Shown piece after piece: positions 1 through 6,370 of a stretch of 11,440 bases of DNA. The translations under genes and the position numbers were made by a program. Position 1 is the stretch's first letter; the number at the start of each line of letters is the position of its first letter. Source of the DNA: an uncultured Thermomicrobiales bacterium (GTDB taxonomy: Bacteria; Chloroflexota; Chloroflexia; Thermomicrobiales; Thermomicrobiaceae); the NCBI GenBank assembly GCA_937891245.1, contig CALAGB010000513.1, forward strand, positions 1-11,440, given 5' to 3'. The notes beneath the pieces were generated by a model. It ran no database searches. It saw nothing but the letters and a program-made list of their open reading frames with translations, and was not told the DNA's origin.

Positions 1-1
1 C

Positions 2-976
2 AGCTACGGATTCCTCAACTACTGGCGTGACCACGGCAGTATCCCGATCTTCGGTTATCCGATCACCGATGAGCTGCAAGATCCCGCCAGCGGCCTGACC
101 GTCCAGTATTTCGAGCGGGCCGTCTTCGAGTGGCACGGTGACCAGCCGGAAGGCTCGCGCGTCATGCTCCAGCGCCTCGGGTCCACCCTGACGCAGAGGA
201 TGAGCAACTCCGCCTTCAATCCAATCAACGCCGCCTCCGACGATAGCTGCAACTTCTATCAAGAGACGGGACATCGCGTCTGTAACGGCTTCCTCAATTA
301 TTGGTTGAACAACGGGTCACTCGGCACTTTCGGTTTTCCGATCAGTGAAGAGTTCACCGAGGGTGGCTTCACCGTCCAGTATTTCGAACGCGCCCGCTTT
401 GAATGGCATCCGGGGAGCGACGGCAACCCAAGCCTTGTCATGCTCGGGCTGCTCGGTTCGCAGGCGGCCAAGTCAGCCGGTGTGAACACCGCCGCTGTTC
501 CGCAGGATAGCAGCGTCCCAACTTACTCCGCCGGCCTCTGGTACGACCCGAACGCCGCACCGGAAGACGTCATGGCGCCGCCACCCGGCGCGCCAAGCGG
601 CGAGGCAAAGTGGATCGAAGTCGATCTGACCCATCAGTATCTACGCGCCTGGGAGTACAACACCAAGGTCTTCGGCCAATACATTTCGTCCGGCGTGGCG
701 CCGAACTACACGCCGACCGGTACGTTCCAGATCTATATCAAGCTGCGCTATGACGACATGACGAACGGCAAGGCGGGCGATGAGGACTACTACAACCTGC
801 CGGACGTCCCCTGGGTGATGTATTTCTACCAGGGTGGGTATGCGCTGCACGGCACGTACTGGCATCACAACTTCGGCACGCCGATGAGCCACGGCTGCGT
901 CAACATGACGACCGACGGCGCCGCCTGGGTCTACAACTGGGCGCCTTACGGCACCACGGTTTGGATCCACTACTAA
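2..976 (+). CDS. Exported L,D-transpeptidase (YkuD domain) with LGFP-like repeats, 5'-truncated
   Basis: The reading frame is open from the window edge, so the N-terminus (probably with a signal peptide) is missing; 324 residues are visible. Two similar blocks of about 57 residues come first (visible residues about 3-60 and 96-152). Each has GFLNYW, then a G[YF]PI[TS][DE]E segment, then the shared VQYFERA.FEWH; they resemble the LGFP-type repeats thought to bind the cell envelope. A proline/alanine-rich linker leads into a YkuD L,D-transpeptidase domain (about 202-324). The catalytic signature is complete: His283 in HGT and Ser-His-Gly-Cys-Val-Asn at 296-301, with nucleophile Cys299. YkuD enzymes form 3-3 peptidoglycan cross-links or attach proteins to peptidoglycan outside the membrane. 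The exact role of this protein is unknown. The class call is strong; the upstream extent cannot be seen. Confidence 0.93.
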   Translation, partial: SYGFLNYWRDHGSIPIFGYPITDELQDPASGLTVQYFERAVFEWHGDQPEGSRVMLQRLGSTLTQRMSNSAFNPINAASDDSCNFYQETGHRVCNGFLNYWLNNGSLGTFGFPISEEFTEGGFTVQYFERARFEWHPGSDGNPSLVMLGLLGSQAAKSAGVNTAAVPQDSSVPTYSAGLWYDPNAAPEDVMAPPPGAPSGEAKWIEVDLTHQYLRAWEYNTKVFGQYISSGVAPNYTPTGTFQIYIKLRYDDMTNGKAGDEDYYNLPDVPWVMYFYQGGYALHGTYWHHNFGTPMSHGCVNMTTDGAAWVYNWAPYGTTVWIHY

Positions 977-991
977 CGGATATCGGCAATA

Positions 992-1035
992 AATGACGAA
1001 CGCCCGGAGCCGATCGGCTCCGGGCGTTCGTCATT
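992..1035. terminator. Perfect 22-bp inverted repeat between convergent genes, probable bidirectional terminator
   Basis: Positions 992-1013 are the exact reverse complement of 1014-1035, with no unpaired spacer; the centre is GATC at 1012-1015. The stem is GC-rich in the middle and AT-rich at both feet (AATGA/TCATT). It begins 15 nt after the transpeptidase stop codon and ends 12 nt before the stop codon of the convergent RNHCP gene. No long T-run follows on either strand, so it may act as a weak intrinsic terminator or as a 3'-end stabiliser for both transcripts. Confidence 0.7.
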
Positions 1036-1047
1036 GTGGGCCGTCGG

Positions 1048-1536
1048 CTAGTCGTTGTCGTCGCCATCTGCCGCCTCGGGCAGGTCGATCTGTTCCAGTT
1101 GCTCCAGCACGAACGGGCTATCGTCGGCCGCGACGCGGTTGTGCCGGATAAAGCCGCAGCCGAGGCAGCGATGGACGATCGCCTCTTCGCCGGATGGCCG
1201 CGTATAGAGACCGATCGGCTCCATCAGCGAACGACAGTCGCTGGCACGATCGCCCGGCGTTTTGCCGTCGACGTGCAGCGAATAGAGGCAGATCGGACAG
1301 TGATTGCGATGTCGCCCGCCGGACAGCGTTGGACCGACCATGTTCCGGCAATGCCGGCAACGAAACGTTTCGCTCCCATCCGGCTTGCGCACCCGTCGCG
1401 CCGGCTCGCGCTCCGGCTCGGCCAGCTTCTTCAGCGACTTCGCACGTCGCTCGGCCCGGCTCCGGTGGCGAATTGGAAGCTCAACCTCTTCCTCGAACTC
1501 GTCGTCATCTGAAGACCACACGCCTGAATACCCCAC
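1048..1536 (-). CDS. RNHCP domain-containing protein
   Basis: A 162-residue soluble protein carrying the hallmark RHRNHCPICLYSLHVD (residues 75-90) that names the RNHCP domain family. Cysteine pairs Cys60/Cys63, Cys80/Cys83 and Cys124/Cys127 look like zinc-binding knuckles (CRHC, CPIC, CLGC). The N-terminus is acidic, then strongly basic (about 22-51), and the C-terminus is acidic again (about 137-162), which would fit a nucleic-acid-associated protein, though the family has no established function. The start is GTG at 1534-1536, chosen because AGGGAG lies six bases upstream and no better start is in frame. The gene is convergent with the transpeptidase and shares the inverted repeat at 992-1035. 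Family identity is confident; function is unknown. Confidence 0.9.
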   Translation of the reverse strand: MGYSGVWSSDDDEFEEEVELPIRHRSRAERRAKSLKKLAEPEREPARRVRKPDGSETFRCRHCRNMVGPTLSGGRHRNHCPICLYSLHVDGKTPGDRASDCRSLMEPIGLYTRPSGEEAIVHRCLGCGFIRHNRVAADDSPFVLEQLEQIDLPEAADGDDND

Positions 1537-1876
1537 TGGATGCTCCCTGATTCATCATCGTTGAACATGAAAATACCGCAGTCGTCAAATCGCCTGCGGC
1601 AGGTCATCCAGCGAGCATCGCGGCAATACAGGAATCGCGTTCAATGAGAAGGGTGCATGGACCGTGATGCGCTCAGACCGCGGCAGGCGCCACAACAAGG
1701 GCCAATGCATTGTTCGCCACGCGGCACCAGCTTCCTAGCATCAGATCGATGACCGGCTGGAGAGATTTCGTCCAGCGTGGCCGTAACGGTACGGTCCGGC
1801 TTGGCAATCTGTCAAGCAGCGGTTAACGTCTGAGCGGCTCCCCACCGTCGATAGCATCAGGCACCCATCCGGGTCA
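1537..1876. other. Gene-free stretch between the RNHCP gene and the large palindrome
   Basis: No reading frame here resembles a known protein or has a convincing ribosome binding site, and no tRNA or other RNA gene is recognisable. It must hold the promoter of the minus-strand RNHCP gene. A TTGACG hexamer on the minus strand (1583-1588) is a possible -35, but no good -10 follows at the usual spacing. Only short local inverted repeats are seen, for example CCGCA/TGCGG near 1577-1599 and CTGGA/TCCAG near 1757-1775. Confidence 0.5.
1543..1548 (-). promoter_or_regulatory. Ribosome binding site fixing the GTG start of the RNHCP gene
   Basis: On the minus strand this reads AGGGAG with a six-base spacer to GTG at 1534-1536. 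It supports a GTG start where no ATG is available. Confidence 0.6.
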
Positions 1877-2321
1877 ACGGATCGCGTAAACCGGAGCGCG
1901 TTGCCGCCGCAGGCTCCGCCCCGTGGGTAACGGGTGGCGTGAATCCAACGTTGGTTGGGACTGACGTTCGCCGGGGAATGAATTGTGTGACCGGAGCGGG
2001 TCGTCGCCGGATGCCCGCCCGGGAGAATGGGACGTGGTGCCCGAGCGGGTGGTTGTCCGAAGCCTGCACAGAGGAGTGGGCTGGGGGAATCCCGAGCGGG
2101 TTGCCGCCCGTGCACCGCCCGGGGTGGATGGTTCGGGTGCGCCGGAACGGATCATCGCCGGAGGCCTGCGCATGGGAAGGGATCGTTGGACCCCGAACGT
2201 GGACGTCGCCGGGGCCTCGCCCGGGGGAACGGGTTGTGGAATCCCGAAGGTGGACGTAGCCCCGGCCCCGCCCGGGGGAAACGGGTTGTGGAATCCCGAA
2301 CGGGTCATCGCCCCGGACCCA
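1877..2321 (-). repeat. Left array of degenerate ~51-bp tandem units
   Basis: Read on the minus strand, each unit resembles CCCGGGCGGGGYC, then GGCGACG, then CCCGYTCGGGATTCC and a variable CAAYCCSTTCC tail. On the plus strand the corresponding point of successive units (GGAATCCCGAA or its variant) begins near 2290, 2238, 2188, 2137, 2086, 2036 and 1985, a spacing of 50-52 bp. More degenerate units continue to about 1877. Because the spacing is not a constant multiple of three, the open frames that cross the array are unlikely to be coding. Confidence 0.75.
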
Positions 2322-2372
2322 CCCGGGGATAAATGCCCGGGCTCCTGAGGCGAAGCCCACTAAAGGGGCTGA
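2322..2372 (+). repeat. Inner left arm of the palindrome, near-perfect inverted copy of 2535-2586
   Basis: The 51 bases match the reverse complement of 2535-2586 except for one A missing in a run (GATAAATG here, GATAAAATG in the partner). It contains the self-complementary GCCCGGGC and an AGCCC/GGGCT pair. The much higher identity here than in the outer arms suggests recent duplication, repair by gene conversion, or selection on this part. Confidence 0.9.
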
Positions 2373-2400
2373 AGGGTTGGTTATCCCCAGCCGCCCTGCT

Positions 2401-2498
2401 TGTCATTCCGAGCCGCCGCGAGGAATCTCCTCCCCGTATCCCAACCGTCGTGCGTGAGGAAACGGGAGAGAGATGCTTCGCTGCGGCTCAGCATGACA
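2401..2498 (+). repeat. 98-bp dispersed palindromic element, copy 1 (centre of the large palindrome)
   Basis: It begins TGTCATTCCGAGCCGC and ends GGCTCAGCATGACA, so its ends are imperfect inverted repeats; GAGGAATCTC in the left half mirrors GAGATGCTTCG in the right. It aligns without gaps and at the same length with 6262-6359 and 8806-8903. Its midpoint (2449.5) is only 4 bp from the midpoint of the large palindrome (2453.5). It has the look of a REP- or MITE-like non-coding repeat; no transposase is present in the window. Confidence 0.85.
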
Positions 2499-2534
2499 GG
2501 GGGAGCTGCGCTGAGCCTACGAACGTACGGATAC

Positions 2535-2586
2535 TCAGCCCCTTTAGTGGGCTTCGCCTCAGGAGCCCGGGCATTTTATCCCCGGG
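2535..2586 (-). repeat. Inner right arm of the palindrome, near-perfect inverted copy of 2322-2372
   Basis: The 52 bases are the reverse complement of 2322-2372 with one extra base. The spacers between the inner arms and the central 98-bp element are 28 bp (left) and 36 bp (right) and are not obviously related to each other. Confidence 0.9.
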
Positions 2587-3031
2587 CGGGCCACGGGCGA
2601 ATCCCGATCCACCGACGCATCACGACGTTCCCCGGGCACGGTCGCGGCGACGACCCGTTCGGGATTCCACAATCCGTTCCCCCGGCCCTGCCCGCGGCGA
2701 CGTCCACCTTCGGGATTCCGCAATCCCTTTCCCGGGCACGGTCGGGGCGACGTCCACGTTTGGGATCCAACGATCCCTTCCCCGGGCGGGGTCGGGGCGG
2801 CAACCCGCTCGGGGTTCCGCATTCCGTTCCCTGCGGACGGGCGCCGGACGAGATCACCGTTCGGGATCCAACGATCCGTTCCCCGGGCGGGGCTCCGGCG
2901 GGAACCCGCTGCGGTCCGTGCGACCCCGTTCCCGCGGAAGGCCCCGGCGCAACCAACGTTGATGGTTGACGCCATTCGTCCCCACGAGCGGGTATCCTGC
3001 GGCAATCCGCATCGGGTTATGCGAGCCCGTT
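2587..3031 (+). repeat. Right array of degenerate ~51-bp tandem units, inverted relative to the left array
   Basis: The units run on the plus strand. The GGGATTCC-type point begins near 2661, 2712, 2762, 2811, 2863 and 2911, a spacing of 48-52 bp; a looser first unit lies near 2609 and two looser ones follow to about 3031. Unit variants occur in matching order in the two arms: the form GACCCGTTCGGGATTCCACAA, then GTCCACCTTCGGGATTCC, then GTCCACGTTYGGG.TCCAACG, and later GGCGGCAACCCGCTCGGG. This order supports duplication of a whole array by inversion rather than independent growth. Confidence 0.75.
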
Positions 3032-3043
3032 CGCGCTGCCCAC

Positions 3044-3994
3044 TTACAAAATCGTCTTCAGCTTCTCCAGGTCGAAGTTGCCGCCGCTGACGATGGCGAC
3101 GACGTTTTCGCCCGGGTTGATCGGGATCTTGTCGGCCAGCAGAGCAGCCGTGGCTGCCGCGCCGGACGGTTCGGCATAGAGCTTGGCGAAGGTCATGACC
3201 GCTTTGAGCCCGGCGATGATCTCGTCTTCGGTCAACGTGACGATGTCGTCGACGTATTGGCGTGTGAGTGGGTAGGTGATCCTACCGGCCATCGGCGGCG
3301 CCAGTCCATCGGCGATCGTGTTGACCGACTCCAGCTGCACCGGCTCGCCGCGATCCCACGATTGGCGCATCGCCGACGCGCCGAGCGGCTCGACACCATA
3401 GACGCGAATTTGCCCGCCGTTGCCTTTGGCAGCGATCGATACGCCCGAAATCAAGCCGCCGCCGCCAACCGGGCAGACGATGACGTCCACTTCCGGCAAC
3501 TGCTCGACGATCTCCAAGCCAACGGTGCCCTGCCCGGCGATGATGTGCGGGTTGTCGAAGCCGTGGACATCGACCAGTCCGTCCTCCTCAACGAGTCGGG
3601 CGGCGGTCGCGAACGCCTCATGAATCGGGCCATCGACAAGCACGATGTTGGCTCCGTAGCCACGGGTGGCGGCCAGCTTCGATTGGCTGGCGTGCGACGA
3701 CATGACGATCGTGCACCGGGTGCCAACCTTCTGTGCGGCCCAGGCGAGCCCCTGCGCATGGTTGCCGGCCGAAACCGCGACCACGCCGCGCCCCAACTCC
3801 TCGGGCGTCAGGTGCCGCAGACAGTTCAGCGCGCCGCGAATCTTGAATGAGCCGGTCTTCTGAAAAAGCTCGGCCTTGTGATAGAGCCGGGCGCCGATCT
3901 GATCGCCCAGGCGCGTCGAACTCAAGAGCGGTGTGCGGCGCACATCGCCGCCGAGCGTCGCCCGCGCGGCGGCGACATCCGCATAATCAACCAT
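3044..3994 (-). CDS. Threonine/serine dehydratase (threonine ammonia-lyase), catabolic type without ACT domain
   Basis: A 316-residue fold-type II PLP enzyme that would deaminate L-threonine to 2-oxobutanoate, or L-serine to pyruvate, in the cytoplasm. The PLP lysine is Lys51 in TGSFKIRGA. SAGNHAQG (75-82) binds the substrate carboxylate, PVGGGG (175-180) is the glycine-rich phosphate loop, and EPSGAA (275-280) and SGGN (303-306) complete the pocket. The length equals the catalytic domain alone; there is no C-terminal ACT regulatory domain, so isoleucine feedback of the IlvA kind is unlikely and a TdcB-like or serine-dehydratase role fits better. The start is ATG at 3992-3994, with GAGGAAGGGA six bases upstream. 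The gene stands alone, divergent from the DUF1684 gene, and its 3' end abuts the large palindrome. Threonine versus serine preference, or serine racemase activity, cannot be decided from sequence. Confidence 0.93.
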   Translation of the reverse strand: MVDYADVAAARATLGGDVRRTPLLSSTRLGDQIGARLYHKAELFQKTGSFKIRGALNCLRHLTPEELGRGVVAVSAGNHAQGLAWAAQKVGTRCTIVMSSHASQSKLAATRGYGANIVLVDGPIHEAFATAARLVEEDGLVDVHGFDNPHIIAGQGTVGLEIVEQLPEVDVIVCPVGGGGLISGVSIAAKGNGGQIRVYGVEPLGASAMRQSWDRGEPVQLESVNTIADGLAPPMAGRITYPLTRQYVDDIVTLTEDEIIAGLKAVMTFAKLYAEPSGAAATAALLADKIPINPGENVVAIVSGGNFDLEKLKTIL

Positions 3995-4173
3995 CGTTTA
4001 TCCCTTCCTCACGAGTGGTGGCCCTGGATGATTGCGACGATGCAGAGCCGCCCCATCGTCGCACGGCGGCAGCACTCAGGCAATCCGCTTTCGGGACGGC
4101 AACGGAATTGCTCGTACCTTTCCAGTGTTGGAGACAAAACGAACCGCTTTGTACTCAAGAATCGAGAACTGAT

Positions 4174-4698
4174 ATGCCAACTCCACTCGATCGCTTCCGA
4201 CAGAACAAGGACGACTTCTTCAAGGATGAAAGCGACTCGCCGCTCACCCCGGAGCAGATCGACCGCTTCGAGAAGCTCGACTACTTCCCCGAGAATCCGG
4301 CGCTCCGCTTCAAGCTCGCGCTCGACCGTGAGGCGGTGTCACCCGAGCCGGTGATGCTCGATACGACCACCGGCACGCAGCAGCGCTTCAATCCTGCCGG
4401 CAAGATTCACTTCGAGGTCAATGGTCAACCGGTCAGCCTGACGCTCTATCGCGAGCATGGCCGCGGTCGCTACTTCCTGCCGTTTCGCGATGCCACCAGC
4501 GGACAGTCAACCTACGCAGTTGGTCGCTATCTCGATCCGCAGGAGGCGTCGGACGGGCTTATCACCGTCGATTTCAACTACGCTTACAACCCGTATTGCG
4601 CCTATAACGGCGACTGGACCTGCCCGATCCCGCCGGATGAAAACACGCTGGCGGTGCCGATCGAGGCGGGAGAAAAGGCCTTCACGCTCGACGGCTGA
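4174..4698 (+). CDS. DUF1684 domain-containing protein
   Basis: A 174-residue protein matching the DUF1684 family in its C-terminal half: GRYFLPFRDATSG (98-110), then a GRYLD segment, VDFNYAYNPYCAYNGDWTCP (132-151), and a tail with PPDENTLAVPIEAGEKAF. The two cysteines (142 and 150) and the YNPYCAY/CPIPP.EN core are the usual conserved features of this family. No signal peptide or membrane segment is seen. The biochemical role is not established. The frame stays open far upstream, but ATG at 4174 is chosen because family similarity begins about there; the site before it (GAGAAC) is weak. Leucyl aminopeptidase follows after 62 bp on the same strand, so the two may be co-transcribed. Confidence 0.88.
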   Translation: MPTPLDRFRQNKDDFFKDESDSPLTPEQIDRFEKLDYFPENPALRFKLALDREAVSPEPVMLDTTTGTQQRFNPAGKIHFEVNGQPVSLTLYREHGRGRYFLPFRDATSGQSTYAVGRYLDPQEASDGLITVDFNYAYNPYCAYNGDWTCPIPPDENTLAVPIEAGEKAFTLDG

Positions 4699-4760
4699 AC
4701 CGACCCGTGGATAATGAACCTCACATTCGGAACGCATGACACCACACGAGAGGATGGTCG

Positions 4761-6242
4761 ATGCAGGTCGAGATTCAGTCCGGAAATCTGGTCGAACAAA
4801 CCGTCGATGCGCTCGTCCTGGGAGTCGCGCCCGGCCGAGCGTTGGACGGCGACGCGGCAGTGGTTGACGAACGACTGCTTGGCGCGCTGAAGCAGGCGCT
4901 GGAGGACAACGAGTTCAGCGGCAAGGTCGGTTCCACGCTGGTCATTCCGACACTCGGCCAGATCCCGGCGAAACGGATCGTCGTCACCGGCACCGGCGAC
5001 GCTCAGGGACGTCGCGCGCAGGATTTGACGCGCGCCTGGGGCCGGGCCGCGCGGGCTGCCCGCGAATCCGGTGCGCGCACCGTCGCCAGTGCCGCGCCTC
5101 CGACCGTCGCGGACGGCCTTGTCGCGTCGTTCCGCGCCGCGACCGAAGGTGTCGTGCTGGCGCTCTATCGCTTCCTCGCCTATCGCACGGTCGACCTGCC
5201 GAACAAGGAGGTCGATGCGTTTGCCTTCGTCGACGCTCGCGCCGACGCGCACACGGGCATCGAGATCGGGAACGCCATCGCCCAGGGAACCTGCGTCGCG
5301 CGCGACCTCGGCAATATGCCGCCCGATATCCTCTATCCCGAGACGCTGGCGCTGCGTGCGCAGGAGATCGCGCTGGCCAACGACCTGTCGTGCATTATTT
5401 ACGACCGCGAGGCGCTGGAGAAGATGGGGGCGGCCGCGATCGTGGCGGTCGGCAAGGGGAGCGAACGCGATCCTCGCCTCATTCACCTGACCTACAAGCC
5501 ACGGGGCGAATCACGCGGCACGATCGCCTTTGTCGGCAAGGGGATCACCTTCGATACCGGCGGTATGAGTCTCAAGCCAGGCGGCGGCATGGAAGAGATG
5601 AAGTTCGACATGTGCGGCGGCGGCGCCGTGCTCGGCGCGATGAGCGCCTTGCCGGCGCTCGACCTCCCCTACACCGTCCATGGCATCGTCGCCGGCGCCG
5701 AGAATATGCCGAGCGGCACCGCCTACCGGCCGGGCGACATTCTGCACACGCTCAATGGCAAGACGATCGAGATCATCAGTACCGATGCCGAAGGCCGGCT
5801 GGTTTTGGCCGACGCGCTCACGTATACGTCGCGTCTCGGTGTTGACGCCATGATCGACCTTGCCACACTGACTGGGGCCTCAGTCGTCGCGCTCGGCGAT
5901 GAGGGCACCAGCGTCTTCAGCAGCGACGACGCTTTGGCAGACGAGATTCTCGGTGCGGCGCGCTGGAACGCCGAGCTGATGTGGCACATGCCGCTCTGGG
6001 AGGAATACAAAAAGCAGCTGAAAGGGAGCTACGCCGACCTGCGCAACAGTGGCGGCCGGCCAGGGGGTGCTATTTTTGCCGCGCTCTTCCTGCAGGAGTT
6101 CATCGAAGGGACGCCCTGGGCGCACCTCGATATCGCAGGCCCCGCCTGGAATACCAAAGAGACCGATCTCGCCCCGGCCGGAGCCAGTGGCCACGGTGTC
6201 CGCACGCTGCTGACGCTTCTCATGAATCGTGCGGCGGGTTAG
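4761..6242 (+). CDS. pepA: Leucyl aminopeptidase, peptidase family M17
   Basis: A 493-residue cytoplasmic metallopeptidase that removes N-terminal amino acids from peptides, usually as a hexamer with two metal ions per subunit. The N-terminal third is the regulatory-type domain of M17 enzymes; the C-terminal catalytic domain carries every expected residue: Lys260 and Asp265 in VGKGITFDTGG, Lys272, Asp283, and Asp342/Glu344 with Arg346 in the NTDAEGR-type motif (here STDAEGRLVLADAL). PAGASGHGVR near the C-terminus is also typical. The length is normal. The start is ATG at 4761, with GAGAGGA about seven bases upstream. It follows the DUF1684 gene by 62 bp and ends 19 bp before the second 98-bp palindromic element. 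Family assignment is very secure; substrate range is not defined by sequence. Confidence 0.96.
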   Translation: MQVEIQSGNLVEQTVDALVLGVAPGRALDGDAAVVDERLLGALKQALEDNEFSGKVGSTLVIPTLGQIPAKRIVVTGTGDAQGRRAQDLTRAWGRAARAARESGARTVASAAPPTVADGLVASFRAATEGVVLALYRFLAYRTVDLPNKEVDAFAFVDARADAHTGIEIGNAIAQGTCVARDLGNMPPDILYPETLALRAQEIALANDLSCIIYDREALEKMGAAAIVAVGKGSERDPRLIHLTYKPRGESRGTIAFVGKGITFDTGGMSLKPGGGMEEMKFDMCGGGAVLGAMSALPALDLPYTVHGIVAGAENMPSGTAYRPGDILHTLNGKTIEIISTDAEGRLVLADALTYTSRLGVDAMIDLATLTGASVVALGDEGTSVFSSDDALADEILGAARWNAELMWHMPLWEEYKKQLKGSYADLRNSGGRPGGAIFAALFLQEFIEGTPWAHLDIAGPAWNTKETDLAPAGASGHGVRTLLTLLMNRAAG

Positions 6243-6261
6243 GTCACGGTCCGACAATTCA

Positions 6262-6359
6262 TGTCATTCTAAGCCGCGGCGAGGAATCTCTCATGCGTTC
6301 ACCCGAACATGACGCTCGGGAAACGGAGAAGAGATCCTTCACTGCAGTTCAGGATGACG
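6262..6359 (+). repeat. 98-bp dispersed palindromic element, copy 2
   Basis: It begins TGTCATTCTAAGCCGC and ends GTTCAGGATGACG; inner parts include GAGGAATCTC and GAGATCCTTCACTGC. It is exactly as long as copies 1 and 3 and in the same orientation. It fills the gap between the convergent aminopeptidase and epimerase genes, 19 bp after one stop codon and 11 bp before the other, where a folded RNA could serve as a 3' end for both transcripts. Confidence 0.85.
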
Positions 6360-6370
6360 AGGGACGGCGC

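Larger units (their letters stand above)
1877..3031. repeat. Large imperfect palindrome, about 1.15 kb, made of two inverted arrays of ~51-bp units
   Basis: Two arms of near-equal length (about 1877-2372 and 2535-3031) are inverted copies around a 162-bp centre. The inner 51/52 bp match except for one base. Further out the match is looser, but landmarks stay symmetrical: the palindrome AACGTT lies at 1947-1952 and 2955-2960, each centred exactly 422.5 bp from its inner arm edge. Outer similarity can be followed to a shared CCTGCGG plus GCGA.CCGTT motif near 1880-1910 and 2990-3030. Neither arm carries a convincing gene. The right arm ends about 13 bp from the dehydratase stop codon. The outer limits are estimated by eye (about ±15 bp). 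Confidence 0.8.

Noticed and set aside
1048..1564. Plus-strand open frames of 86-158 codons opposite the RNHCP gene
   Set aside because: The minus-strand frame carries the diagnostic RNHCP motif and zinc-type cysteines; the others are antisense shadows.
1857..2962. Several open frames of 100-209 codons on both strands, including an apparent 17-residue peptide repeat
   Set aside because: They overlap in up to three frames on both strands of a GC-rich array that lacks stop codons. The unit spacing varies between 48 and 52 bp, so no frame is kept from unit to unit, and no ribosome site or family match is seen.
1877..3031. CRISPR array
   Set aside because: The repeats are degenerate throughout the whole unit with no constant-repeat/unique-spacer pattern, the arrays are inverted around a centre, and no cas gene is nearby.
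2966..3850. 294-codon open frame on the plus strand
   Set aside because: It lies antisense to the dehydratase, which has all its family motifs; the opposite frame is open only because of codon bias and resembles nothing known.
3847..4173. Upstream extension of the DUF1684 gene to a start at 3847
   Set aside because: The added 109 residues are low-complexity, overlap the dehydratase gene antisense, and lie outside the family domain; ATG at 4174 fits better.
4602..5486. 294-codon open frame on the minus strand
   Set aside because: It is antisense to the DUF1684 and aminopeptidase genes, both securely identified.
6262..6359. tRNA or other structured RNA gene in the 98-bp repeats
   Set aside because: There is no cloverleaf, T-loop GGTTC motif or CCA end; the structure is a simple imperfect palindrome.
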